Position numbers and translations under genes: made by a program. Shown piece after piece: positions 1 through 7,596 of a DNA stretch of 14,181 nucleotides (position 1 is the first letter of the stretch; every line of letters begins with the position of its first letter). This DNA is from Pseudomonadota bacterium (GTDB lineage: Bacteria > Myxococcota > UBA9042 > PHBI01): assembly GCA_005788935.1 (NCBI GenBank), contig SYAK01000434.1, positions 1-14,181 of the forward strand. Direction: 5' to 3'. The notes beneath the pieces are model-generated. The model had not been told where the DNA came from. It ran no database searches and saw only the letters and a program-made list of their open reading frames with translations.

Positions 1-244
1 CCGGAGCACCCGCCGCGGTGACGATGCGGACCTCGTAGCGGAAGGCGCCGAGCGTCACCGGGAACGGGTCCGAGGTCGAAAGCGGCCCCTGACGGCTGAG
101 GTCGATGCGGCTGTAGAGCGGCATGAAGACCCGAACGTCATGACCAAGGCGACGCAGGTAGAGCGGGAGGGCCCCCGAGACGTCACCAAGCCCGCCGGTC
201 TTGGCATACGGAGCGACTTCAGCCGACACGAAGAGGATATTCAC
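1..244 (-). CDS. glgA: Glycogen synthase (ADP-glucose type), N-terminal fragment
   Basis: Translation from the GTG at 244 to the window edge gives 81 residues starting (M)[20 protein letters not shown], the hallmark N-terminus of bacterial and plant GT5 starch/glycogen synthases. The enzyme moves glucose from ADP-glucose onto the non-reducing end of growing alpha-1,4-glucan in the cytoplasm. The Lys of the K-T-G-G-L motif falls exactly at residue 15, the position known for the ADP-glucose-contacting Lys of the E. coli enzyme. This supports the GTG start. An in-frame TTG two codons upstream, preceded by GTGGGG, is an alternative. After the motif come the usual helix/strand elements ([22 protein letters not shown]). 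The C-terminal part, about 400 residues in the family, lies outside the window. It follows the large surface-protein gene on the same strand after 128 nt and may have its own promoter, since a dyad at 326-347 lies about 82 nt upstream. Confidence 0.95.
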   Translation of the reverse strand, partial: MNILFVSAEVAPYAKTGGLGDVSGALPLYLRRLGHDVRVFMPLYSRIDLSRQGPLSTSDPFPVTLGAFRYEVRIVTAAGAP

Positions 245-296
245 GCCCAAGACGTTGCCCCACGGAGGCGGGATGCGTCAAGCGCGGGATGGCTCG

Positions 297-308
297 CGAG
301 GCGCCTCG
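297..308. repeat. Perfect 12-bp palindrome upstream of glgA
   Basis: CGAGGCGCCTCG is self-complementary over all 12 bases with no loop, so it is not a terminator hairpin. It lies about 53 nt upstream of the glgA start, where a dimeric regulator could bind. In DNA this GC-rich, short GC palindromes also occur by chance, so a function is speculative. Confidence 0.3.
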
Positions 309-325
309 TGACGCGATCGGGTGGG

Positions 326-347
326 CGCTGAATGAGGGACCATTCAG
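326..347. promoter_or_regulatory. Dyad A: putative operator upstream of glgA
   Basis: The core is CTGAATGA, spacer GGGA, then CCATTCAG. The arms match at 7 of 8 positions. With two flanking bases (CG) the element is 22 nt and matches the element at 5501-5522 at 19 of 22 positions, in the same orientation and with the same 4-nt spacer. It lies between the stop of the large surface-protein gene (373) and the glgA start (244), about 82-103 nt upstream of glgA. A transcription-factor operator is the simplest reading; a small dispersed repeat or an RNA hairpin is possible. Confidence 0.5.
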
Positions 348-372
348 GATGTCCCGCCGGGGTCGGCCCTGT

Positions 373-3300
373 TCACGGCGGGGGGATCGTGCGCCAGACG
401 CGGCTGTGGGCGTTGATGATGACGTCCGTGCCGTCGAGGGTGATCTGGCGGACCGCATTCAGCCCGTACGCGGCAGGCAGCGCCGAGCCCGAACCATTGA
501 GGTCGCCGCCATTGCCAAAGACCGGGGCCACGAGGCAATCGCCATCGATGACCCCATCGCGGGCCCGCACCATGAGCACTGCGGAGTTCTGGAGCGCCCC
601 GAGGTAGAGGTTGCCCGCGAAGTCGGTCGCGATCGCGGCGGGCTGATTGAGGCGGAGGTCGCGCAGGCGTCCGCCCGCCATGAAGCCCGGGTCCACGCTC
701 GCTGGTACCGGCCAGGCGACCGCGCCCGTCACGGCGTCGACGCGGGCCACGCTGTTCGACGTGAGCGCCGCCACCCAGAGGTCGCCGCGTGCGTCGAGGT
801 GGAGGCCAGCGATGTTCGAGCCGACGCTCTGGCTCAGACGCCAGACGGCGCGGGGCGCGAAGGTGCGGCCGAACGCGGTGAGCGGGGCGTCGGTCGGGTT
901 CACGACGCGGACGACGTTCTCGTTGCCGAAGAAGACGAGGCCGTCGTCGCGCCGGATGAGCCCCGGGAGCCCCGTGTTGATGGTGGCCCGCGCGATGTCG
1001 TGGGGCGTCGACGTGTCGGCCTCCGCGGCGGTCGCGGCCTGCCCGTCGCCGACGAAGCGCTCGAGGACCCGGGTGGCGTCGGACGCGAGGAGACTCAGCC
1101 GCGTGATGCGCGGCAGGACGGTCTCCGCGATCAGCAGGTGGTCGGGACCGTCGAAGCTGAGGCTCGAGATGGTGCCGAGGTGGGCCGCTCGTGCGAGGGT
1201 GCCTGGCGGGCTGTTGCCGAGGACGCCGGTGCCCGCGAGCGTGTGGAGCCTGCCGGTCGCGAGGTCGAGCCTCAGGACGCGGTTCGAGCCAATGAGGTAG
1301 AGAGCGTTGCGAGGCACGTCGACGAGCACCGACGCGCCCCCGACGATCGCGCCGACGCTCACCGCGGACTGGCCGTCGAGCGTCGACGGGAGGGCGCCCG
1401 CGATGGTCGTGATGACCGCGCCGCGGCCGTCGGCGTGACGCGTGATGCGGCGCAGGAGGCCCGAGCCGGCCACGAGGAGGTCACCGTCTGGCCCCATCAC
1501 GACGTTGGCGCTGCGGGCGAGGCTCGCGGCGAGCGGGTCGCCGCCGTCGCCGCCATGACCCGTGACCGGGACGGTGGCCGCCTCGGGCCAGTGGCCAGCG
1601 AACAGGGCGATCGGGTCGCTCGGGGTGACGCCAGCGCTGAAGCCGCCCGACGAAATCACGCGGCGGATGACGCCGCCGCGGCTGCCGACAAAGAGGTCGC
1701 CGGTCCGCGGGTCGAGTGCCAGGCCGCTGGCGTTGAAGCGGAGCGTGAGACGAGGCTGCGTGAGGTCCGGGTCCTGCGCGCCGTCGCGGACGCCGGTGTC
1801 GGACTGGGCGTGGAAGATGAGCTCGGTGTCGGTGGACAGCGAGGCCTCGGCGGAGGTGAAGGTCCTGCCAAAGGCGATCTTGCGCACCGCCTGGAAGTTC
1901 GAGAGGTAGATGGCGTCGCTGCCGTCGACGGCGATCGCGGCTGGGTTACCGGTACCATATTTTTGAAGCAGATGGACGTTACCACGCTGAAGATCGACGC
2001 CCCAGGCGCCTCGCAGGATCCCGGGGCCCTGAAGATTCAAGGCCCGGAGCGCGGTGTTCTGGTCATCCGCGATCAGCAGGACACCATGCTGCGGGAGGTA
2101 TTTCAGGTCGGAGATGCCGTTGAAGGTCGCGTCCGCCGCCAGCACGACCGGGGCGCTTCCACCGACGGTGAGCTTCCCCGTCACGGCCGTCTCGGCGCCG
2201 CTCCCGAACGCGAGTCGGACGACGCGGGACGACAGGGCGATAAAGAGGTCACCGGTGTTCGCGTCCGTGGTCATGGCGCTGGCACCGCCCCCGGTCCGGA
2301 GCGTGCCGAACGCGTTGGGAGGCCAGAGCTTTCCGAAGGCGGTGACCGGGGCGGCGGTCGCGTTGAAGGCTCGGAGGGCGCTCGGCTCGGGGACGATGAC
2401 GAGCCCGGATGGGTGGGCGTGGACGACGTTGCTCGCGAGCGGCTTGCCGAGCGGAGCGTCACCGTCGAGGGGGGACGCGACCGTGGACGCGGCGGAGGTC
2501 ACGAGCGTCTCGCGGGTGCCGGCGACCCCATAGACGCCAGCCTCGACCGTCTCCCCGCTGCGTGCGGGGTCGACCGTGACAGCGACGAGGTTCGGGCCAA
2601 AGACGGCGGTGTCCGGAACGACGACGACGAGGCGGTCGACCTCGGCCGACAGGACGCGGGCGGGCTGGCCGTCGAAGGTGACGCGGTGGCGGTCGACCTC
2701 GGCCTCCTTGAAGCCCGAGCCAGCGATCACGACGACCGAGCCGCGGCGCCCGAGCTCGGGGGTCAGCCACGCGACGGACAGAACGGGCTCGGAGCCCTCG
2801 ATGACGACCGGGACGCTGCTCGTCGCGGCGTCACGCCCGGTCGCCGCGAGACGGACAGGCCCTGTCCGGGCATCGGCCGGGACGGGGACGGTCAGCTCGG
2901 TGCCCGCCGCGTTGACGGCGGTCGGGGACACCTCGGAGGCCGCGCCGGCGAAGCGGACCTTGATCTCCGCTGGCGAGAGGCCCGTGAACCCGCACCCGAC
3001 GAGGACGATGGACCCCGCCGTCAGAGCGGCCTTCGCGCCGGTGACGGCGAGGCGCGCGGGGAGGCTTGTCCCGGTCATGCGCAACGGGAAGGGGCTCGAG
3101 CGGAGACCGTTGATGACGAGGAAGGCCGCGCCCGTCGTGAGGTCGGCCTCGGAGGCGGAGCGGCTCAGCGCGAAGGATGGCGGCGTGTCGCCCGTCGCGC
3201 TGAGGCGACGGGTCGAGCCGCCGCTCGAGGGGGCCGCGAGGACGTTGTGGGCGCTGGTCACGTCGAAGCCGGAGGCGCCGAGGTCATTCGCGGTGAGAAG

Positions 3301-5391
3301 GTCCTCGAGGGTCCTCGCCGTGGTCGGCCCCTTCGTGACGACGGGCAAATGCGTGAAGCCGTTCGGGAGGTTCGCCGGGCTCGCGGCGCTCGCGGCCCCG
3401 CCAGCCATCACCGTGAGGTGGCGCGTCGCGGCGGTCGCGGCGGGCGTCGTGACGCGCAGCAAGCCCGGGTTGACGACGGTCACCCGCGGCGCGTCGAGCT
3501 CCGAGGTCAGCCCGCCGAAGCGGAGCCCGAGCGGGCCGGTTCCGTCGGCTCCTCCGATGGGCTCGACGAAGCCCGAGCCGAAGACGAGGAGCTCCTCGCC
3601 CCCGGTCGCGCTGCCAGCCGCGGGGTGGGTCGCGGTGATGGTCAGGGCCGGGTACACGTCGACCTCGAGCGCGACATCAAGCGTCTGACCGTCCACCGCG
3701 GTCGCGCGGAGGACGAGCCGGTGCGGGGAGCGCGCGTCGGCCAGGTCCGGCGCCCACGTGACGTCCTCGGCCGTTGGCGTCCAGGCGAGGGCGCTGGTGG
3801 CCGCGGTCCAGACGATGCGGGACGGGACGGGGTTCTCGACGATCGCCCACGTGATTTCGTCGCCGGGCATGGCGCCCGTCTGGGTGGCTGTCGGGCGAAA
3901 ACGCCACTGAAAGCCGACGCGCGCCGAGGACACCGGTGACGCCGTCAGGACGACAGGGCCGCGCGGATTGCAGCTGCCGTCGCCCTCGGGGTCGGTGTAA
4001 CCCGGGGTGAGGCTCGCGTCGCACTGGTCGCAGGTCTCGCCGAGGTAACCCGCGTCGCACTGGCACAGGGCGGCGCCGCTGCGGTCGTCACAGACGCCAC
4101 CCTGCGGATTGCATGTGTCGGCCCGGCAGGCGGGCTGGCAGGTCCCATCATCATTGTTGTCCTGGTAAAACGTCGCACATTCTTGGCACGTGGGTCCAGC
4201 GTACCCCTCGGGGCAGCCGCAGGTCCCGTCGATGCAGGCGGCCGTCGCGATGCAGTCGGTCTGAGTCGCGCAGGCGCCAAGGCAGGCCCGAGCGGCCGTG
4301 TCGCAGGCGAAGTAACCGCAGGACGCGGTGGTGTAGGCGCAGGCGCCACCAGCACAGGCGGGGCTCGTCTGGGTCGTGTAGGTGAGCTGATCGTCGTTCT
4401 GCCGGCAGCCGACTGCGGCGCAGTTCGCGAGCCTCGCGTCGCCGTCGTCCTTCCCGCCCGAGCAGTCGTTGTCGACCCCGTCGCAGAGGTCGCGCGCGCG
4501 GGGCGTCCCGAGGCAGACGGTCTCACCCGAGACACAGCGACTCTCGCCCGGGCAGGTGCTCGCGATCCCCTCGGTCGACAGCTGGCACGGGGCCGGAGGG
4601 AGGTCCTCGTCGACCGCGGCGTCACAGTCGTTGTCAACGCTGTCGCACACCTCTGGGGTGGGTGGGCTCGCCGAACAGGCCGTCAGGCCCTCGGGGCCAC
4701 AGGAGCGGGTCCCGGCGCAGGCGGCCTCCACGAGCGGGCCCACGCCGCGGACCATGCAGGTCTTCTCGAAGTCGCGCTCGACCCAGGAGGGGCGACACTC
4801 GCAGGTCGCGCCTTCGGAGGGCACGCACAGGCCGCGCGTCGTGCCCCCGTCCGCGCCCGACTCGCAGGTGTAGCCATCGGGGCAAGCCGCGTCCTCGCCG
4901 CAGGGCGTGGCGCAGAAGCGACCCTCGTCGGGGTCGGCGGCGGGCAGGCAGACGCCGTCCCCGCAGTCGCGGTCCCCGAGGCAGGGGCGACACAGCGTCA
5001 CGTGGCGTGGGTTGCAGACGAAGACCGGGTCTCCGCTGCCGCCAAGTTGGGTGCAATCGAATCCGAGCGGGCAGTCCGAGGTACAGCTGCGGGTGCAGAT
5101 GCGGCCGTCTGGCCCCTCGACGCAGAACCCGCCCGCGCAGTCGTCGTTCGACCCGCACGGGCAGTTGAAGGCGCGCGCCTCGCTGTCGCAGCCCTCGGTC
5201 GTGGGGGTGTCCGCGGTCGCGCTGTCGAAGCCGATGTCGAGGGCGGGACCGGTCTCAGGCGGGTCTGAGGACACGTCGGAGGTCGAGGTGTCGACGATCA
5301 CATCGATGAGGCCCCCCTCGAGCGGCTGCCCGCAGGCGCTGTGGGTGAGGAGACAGAGGACAGCTGGCATGAGGCGACGCGCGGCGGTCAT
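373..5391 (-). CDS. Giant modular surface (lipo)protein: Cys-rich/EGF/MopE motifs, IPT/TIG domains, NHL-like propeller
   Basis: A 1672-residue exported protein of unknown specific role, probably a cell-surface adhesion or binding protein. Start: the ATG at 5391 has an AGGAG ribosome site 6 nt upstream; the frame stays open another 34 codons, but that part lacks a leader. The N-terminus (MTAARRLMPAVLCLL then THSACGQ) is a signal peptide with a lipobox-like Cys, although His at -3 is atypical. Residues about 24-50 are an Asp/Thr/Ser-rich linker. Residues about 53-477 are Cys-rich. They include two VDNDC motifs (near 252 and 306) of the MopE-type putative metal-binding family, and two EGF/laminin-like modules (about 384-403 and 433-457, each with a C-x-C-x-x-G-Y pattern). 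Residues about 478-950 hold beta-sandwich domains, with IPT/TIG-like GSGF or GCGF strands near 581-665, 778-850 and 866-939. Residues about 950-1672 repeat patterns such as 'DxxGDLFIA' and 'GPDGDLLVAG', typical of NHL or SMP-30-like propellers. Module limits are estimates by eye. It ends without a sorting tail. The gene is divergent from the phosphatidyltransferase. Confidence 0.9.
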   Translation of the reverse strand: MTAARRLMPAVLCLLTHSACGQPLEGGLIDVIVDTSTSDVSSDPPETGPALDIGFDSATADTPTTEGCDSEARAFNCPCGSNDDCAGGFCVEGPDGRICTRSCTSDCPLGFDCTQLGGSGDPVFVCNPRHVTLCRPCLGDRDCGDGVCLPAADPDEGRFCATPCGEDAACPDGYTCESGADGGTTRGLCVPSEGATCECRPSWVERDFEKTCMVRGVGPLVEAACAGTRSCGPEGLTACSASPPTPEVCDSVDNDCDAAVDEDLPPAPCQLSTEGIASTCPGESRCVSGETVCLGTPRARDLCDGVDNDCSGGKDDGDARLANCAAVGCRQNDDQLTYTTQTSPACAGGACAYTTASCGYFACDTAARACLGACATQTDCIATAACIDGTCGCPEGYAGPTCQECATFYQDNNDDGTCQPACRADTCNPQGGVCDDRSGAALCQCDAGYLGETCDQCDASLTPGYTDPEGDGSCNPRGPVVLTASPVSSARVGFQWRFRPTATQTGAMPGDEITWAIVENPVPSRIVWTAATSALAWTPTAEDVTWAPDLADARSPHRLVLRATAVDGQTLDVALEVDVYPALTITATHPAAGSATGGEELLVFGSGFVEPIGGADGTGPLGLRFGGLTSELDAPRVTVVNPGLLRVTTPAATAATRHLTVMAGGAASAASPANLPNGFTHLPVVTKGPTTARTLEDLLTANDLGASGFDVTSAHNVLAAPSSGGSTRRLSATGDTPPSFALSRSASEADLTTGAAFLVINGLRSSPFPLRMTGTSLPARLAVTGAKAALTAGSIVLVGCGFTGLSPAEIKVRFAGAASEVSPTAVNAAGTELTVPVPADARTGPVRLAATGRDAATSSVPVVIEGSEPVLSVAWLTPELGRRGSVVVIAGSGFKEAEVDRHRVTFDGQPARVLSAEVDRLVVVVPDTAVFGPNLVAVTVDPARSGETVEAGVYGVAGTRETLVTSAASTVASPLDGDAPLGKPLASNVVHAHPSGLVIVPEPSALRAFNATAAPVTAFGKLWPPNAFGTLRTGGGASAMTTDANTGDLFIALSSRVVRLAFGSGAETAVTGKLTVGGSAPVVLAADATFNGISDLKYLPQHGVLLIADDQNTALRALNLQGPGILRGAWGVDLQRGNVHLLQKYGTGNPAAIAVDGSDAIYLSNFQAVRKIAFGRTFTSAEASLSTDTELIFHAQSDTGVRDGAQDPDLTQPRLTLRFNASGLALDPRTGDLFVGSRGGVIRRVISSGGFSAGVTPSDPIALFAGHWPEAATVPVTGHGGDGGDPLAASLARSANVVMGPDGDLLVAGSGLLRRITRHADGRGAVITTIAGALPSTLDGQSAVSVGAIVGGASVLVDVPRNALYLIGSNRVLRLDLATGRLHTLAGTGVLGNSPPGTLARAAHLGTISSLSFDGPDHLLIAETVLPRITRLSLLASDATRVLERFVGDGQAATAAEADTSTPHDIARATINTGLPGLIRRDDGLVFFGNENVVRVVNPTDAPLTAFGRTFAPRAVWRLSQSVGSNIAGLHLDARGDLWVAALTSNSVARVDAVTGAVAWPVPASVDPGFMAGGRLRDLRLNQPAAIATDFAGNLYLGALQNSAVLMVRARDGVIDGDCLVAPVFGNGGDLNGSGSALPAAYGLNAVRQITLDGTDVIINAHSRVWRTIPPP

Positions 5392-5397
5392 GAGTGA

Positions 5398-5402
5398 CTC
5401 CT
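5398..5402 (-). promoter_or_regulatory. Ribosome-binding site fixing the start at 5391
   Basis: AGGAG on the minus strand lies 6 nt before the ATG at 5391. It decides between this start, which is followed at once by a signal peptide, and the longer open frame to 5493, whose extra residues are Arg-rich and have no leader. Confidence 0.75.
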
Positions 5403-5500
5403 GCAGGGTGACGACGGGGCGGCTCCTAGCTGCGCACCCGCGCGCTGGCAAGGCCTGTCGTCGGGCAATCTGGCGCGCTGGGCGGTCCCCCATCGGTCAT

Positions 5501-5522
5501 CGCTGAGTGAGGAATCATTCAG
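5501..5522. promoter_or_regulatory. Dyad B: putative operator in the divergent promoter region
   Basis: The core is CTGAGTGA, spacer GGAA, then TCATTCAG, again with 7 of 8 arm positions matching. It is a near copy of the element at 326-347. It lies 110-131 nt upstream of the surface-protein ATG (5391, minus strand) and about 62 nt upstream of the phosphatidyltransferase ATG (5585, plus strand), so it could act on either gene or both. Confidence 0.5.
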
Positions 5523-5584
5523 TCGCTCGCGCTTTGGACTGTCTGGCGGACGCCGTCCGTTGGAAGCGCTGGCCGGAGATGTCC

Positions 5585-6364
5585 ATGGCACTCGACGAAC
5601 CCTTTGATTACCACGTGAGCCGACCTGCGGCGCGCTGGCTCGCGCCAAGGCTGCGCGCGCTCGGGATGACGGCCGACGGCGTGTCGCTGCTGGCGTTGGC
5701 GCTCGGGGTCGGCGCCGGGGTGTGCCTCGGGCGGGACGGACGATGGCCGGTGATCGGCGGCCTGCTGCTGGTCGGCATGATCATCGGCGACTGCACCGAT
5801 GGCGAGGTGGCGCGCCTCGGACCGCCCTCGGAGAAGCCCTGGCGCGGGCGGCTGCTAGACGGCTTCGCGGACCTCGGGACGGTGGTCGCGGTCCACGTCG
5901 GGATGGCGATTCACGTCGCTGGCGGTGAGCCGTGGCGCGGCCAGACGCCGGACGGGATGATGGCCGCGGGGCTCTTCTCGGCCGCGTTCATCGCCTTCGC
6001 GTGGAAATCATCCGTACTTGATGACGTAAAACAGCGTCTGAAGCCCGCGTCGATCGACCTCGACCTGCCGCATTACCACGCGCAGGCAAGCGGGGGACTC
6101 GAGCGGGCGCTCCTGTGGCTCTTCTCGCAGTACGTGCGGAACGCGGCCCGCCTCGCAGGCGAGGGGCGCAACGCGAGCCCGGAGATCTTCCGCCTGGTCG
6201 CCTGGGTCGGCCCGACGCATCACCTCGCCGCGATCGCCTGCGCGGGGCTCGTGAGTCCGCTCGTGCCGCACGCATTCGGGCTCTACGCGGCCGCGACGCT
6301 GCTCCCCGGCAGCGCGTGGCTCGCCTGGGTGCTGCTGCGCGCGCGGCGGGCCCCGCTACATTGA
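5585..6364 (+). CDS. CDP-alcohol phosphatidyltransferase family membrane protein
   Basis: A 259-residue integral membrane enzyme. Family members transfer a phosphoalcohol between a CDP-linked donor and an acceptor during phospholipid synthesis, in the cytoplasmic membrane. The signature is complete: D69-x2-D72-G73-x2-A76-R77-x10-G88-x3-D92-x3-D96. These Asp residues bind the divalent metals and the CDP moiety. The gap between AR and G is 10, slightly longer than the usual 8-9. About six hydrophobic segments are visible, near 32-50, 54-72, 94-114, 125-140 and two in 195-255. The N-terminal 'YHVSRPAARW...TADGVSLLALALG' matches the family's N-terminal helix and start of TM1. The ATG at 5585 has GGAG 6 nt upstream. 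The ATG at 5579 and the GTG at 5507 are open in frame but have poorer ribosome sites, and the GTG lies inside dyad B. The acceptor (inositol, glycerol-phosphate, serine or other) cannot be read from the sequence. The 3' end overlaps the convergent gene by 9 nt. Confidence 0.88.
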   Translation: MALDEPFDYHVSRPAARWLAPRLRALGMTADGVSLLALALGVGAGVCLGRDGRWPVIGGLLLVGMIIGDCTDGEVARLGPPSEKPWRGRLLDGFADLGTVVAVHVGMAIHVAGGEPWRGQTPDGMMAAGLFSAAFIAFAWKSSVLDDVKQRLKPASIDLDLPHYHAQASGGLERALLWLFSQYVRNAARLAGEGRNASPEIFRLVAWVGPTHHLAAIACAGLVSPLVPHAFGLYAAATLLPGSAWLAWVLLRARRAPLH

Positions 6365-7558
6365 CGGGCGCTCGGGCGGCTCGAGCAGCAACAGGAAGGC
6401 GCGGGAGCGGGCGTCTGGCCCGCCAGCAGGGGCGAGGGCCAAGAGCGCCTCGGGCGACAGGGGGCCGCAGCGGAGGTGGTAGAGCCCATTGGGGACATCG
6501 ACCCAGGCGCTGTCCTCAGAGCGTGCCAACGAGGCGTCGGGGGGGCGGGTGAGGGAGCCGGAGGCGCCGATGAAGAGGCGCCCGTGACGCACGAGAATGC
6601 GGCGTACGGGGCTCTCGACCGCGGGCCACAGCTGGGGGGCGACGCGCGCGCGGTGGCTCACGAGGACCGCGATCGGCCCGCCCTCGGGCTGCGGGTGGAC
6701 GAAGCCGTTCGTCGCAGCGCCCGGCTCGCCCGGTCGGCGGAAGGTGCCCGAGTCCGGCCATCCCCGTCCGAGGTCGGCGGGATGGAAGACCGCCCAGCCG
6801 TCCCCGTCGGCCTCGACGTTCAGCCAGCGATGGGGCAACTCCGCGGTCAGACGGCGGGTGGCGCGCTGCGTGAGGATGGCGGCCGGGACGTCGCGCCCCT
6901 CGGGCGCAAGACCCGCGTGCATCGCCTCGAGGTTCTCGAGCAGCAGCGGCGCGACACGGCTCGGATCGTCAAAAAGGGCGAGCCGCTCATCGGGCGCGAG
7001 ACGCCAGCCGAGCGTCGTCGCCCACTGCCCGAGCGGCTCGGTCCCGAGCAGCTCGAACGCTTCGCGCCAGTGAAGGGCCCAGGCGTGGTCGAGGGCGGCG
7101 AGGGTCGCGAGGACCGCGCGCAGCGGGGGTGGCGGTTCGGCGAAATCCTCGGGACGAGCCTCGGCCGGGGCCACGGCGATCGTCGGGACGCGGCGGTGCG
7201 TCAGGGAGTCGGGCAGCAGTTGCACCCGCGCGAGCCCGACGAGCCGATAGCGCCGGCCCGCGCCAAGCCCGGCGGGGTCGACGCCGTCCGGGAAGGGCTC
7301 GCACGCCTCGACCCGGGCGAGGACGCCAGCGCCATGAATCTGCTCGCGGGCGGAGGCCTGGAAGCCGACCGCGACGACACCGCCCGGGCCCGCCTCTGCG
7401 AGGGCGTCTTCGGCCCCACCGCCGAGGCTTCCACCACTCGTGCCAGGGGTCCAGAGCGACGCCCCGGGGTGGAGGGTTGCGTGTCGGATGCGGCAGAGCG
7501 GATAGGTGTCGCCGCCGTCACCGCCGTCCTTGCGCCAGAACTGGAAGAATCGTCGCAA
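6356..7558 (-). CDS. Hypothetical protein with an N-terminal LON substrate-binding-like domain
   Basis: 400 residues. The start is a TTG at 7558, supported by GGGAGGG (7565-7571) 6 nt upstream. Residues about 18-115 resemble the LON N-terminal (PUA-like) domain seen alone in many bacterial proteins. Features are an opening 'YPLCRIRHATLHPGASLW' (compare the family's P-L-x-x-x-x-x-V-L-F-P-G), a central 'GGVVAVGFQ', 'HGAGVLARVEACEPFPDG', and 'RYRLVGLARVQLL' (compare y-x-v-x-v-G-x-x-R). No AAA+ ATPase or Ser-Lys protease domain follows. Residues about 150-220 look helical. The C-terminal half ('GWAVFHPADLGRG', 'RRILVRHGRLFIGASGSL') is beta-rich and not recognised. There is no signal peptide or membrane segment, so it is probably cytoplasmic. 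It lies 38 nt downstream of the M3 peptidase gene, likely in one operon, and a role in protein quality control is only a guess from the domain. Confidence 0.72.
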   Translation of the reverse strand: MRRFFQFWRKDGGDGGDTYPLCRIRHATLHPGASLWTPGTSGGSLGGGAEDALAEAGPGGVVAVGFQASAREQIHGAGVLARVEACEPFPDGVDPAGLGAGRRYRLVGLARVQLLPDSLTHRRVPTIAVAPAEARPEDFAEPPPPLRAVLATLAALDHAWALHWREAFELLGTEPLGQWATTLGWRLAPDERLALFDDPSRVAPLLLENLEAMHAGLAPEGRDVPAAILTQRATRRLTAELPHRWLNVEADGDGWAVFHPADLGRGWPDSGTFRRPGEPGAATNGFVHPQPEGGPIAVLVSHRARVAPQLWPAVESPVRRILVRHGRLFIGASGSLTRPPDASLARSEDSAWVDVPNGLYHLRCGPLSPEALLALAPAGGPDARSRAFLLLLEPPERPSM

Positions 7559-7564
7559 CCGTCG

Positions 7565-7571
7565 CCCTCCC
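7565..7571 (-). promoter_or_regulatory. Ribosome-binding site for the TTG-initiated gene
   Basis: GGGAGGG on the minus strand lies 6 nt before the TTG at 7558, within the 38-nt spacer after the peptidase stop codon. It is the main reason to accept a rare TTG start here. Confidence 0.6.
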
Positions 7572-7596
7572 GGACGCGCCTCCGTGACCGACGCCG

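Noticed and set aside
289..3939. A 1216-codon open frame on the plus strand, antisense to the giant surface protein
   Set aside because: Its translation is an Arg/Gly/Glu/Asp-rich, low-complexity string with no domain, while the minus strand encodes a signal peptide and recognisable Cys-rich, TIG and propeller modules. Long antisense frames are expected where stop codons are rare because of high GC.
4183..5268. A 361-codon plus-strand open frame
   Set aside because: It is the shadow of the Cys-rich region of the surface protein; the composition is Ala/Gly/Arg-rich with no start context or domain.
5392..5400. Palindrome GAGTGACTC just upstream of the surface-protein ATG
   Set aside because: It overlaps the AGGAG ribosome site, is short, and does not match the longer duplicated dyads.
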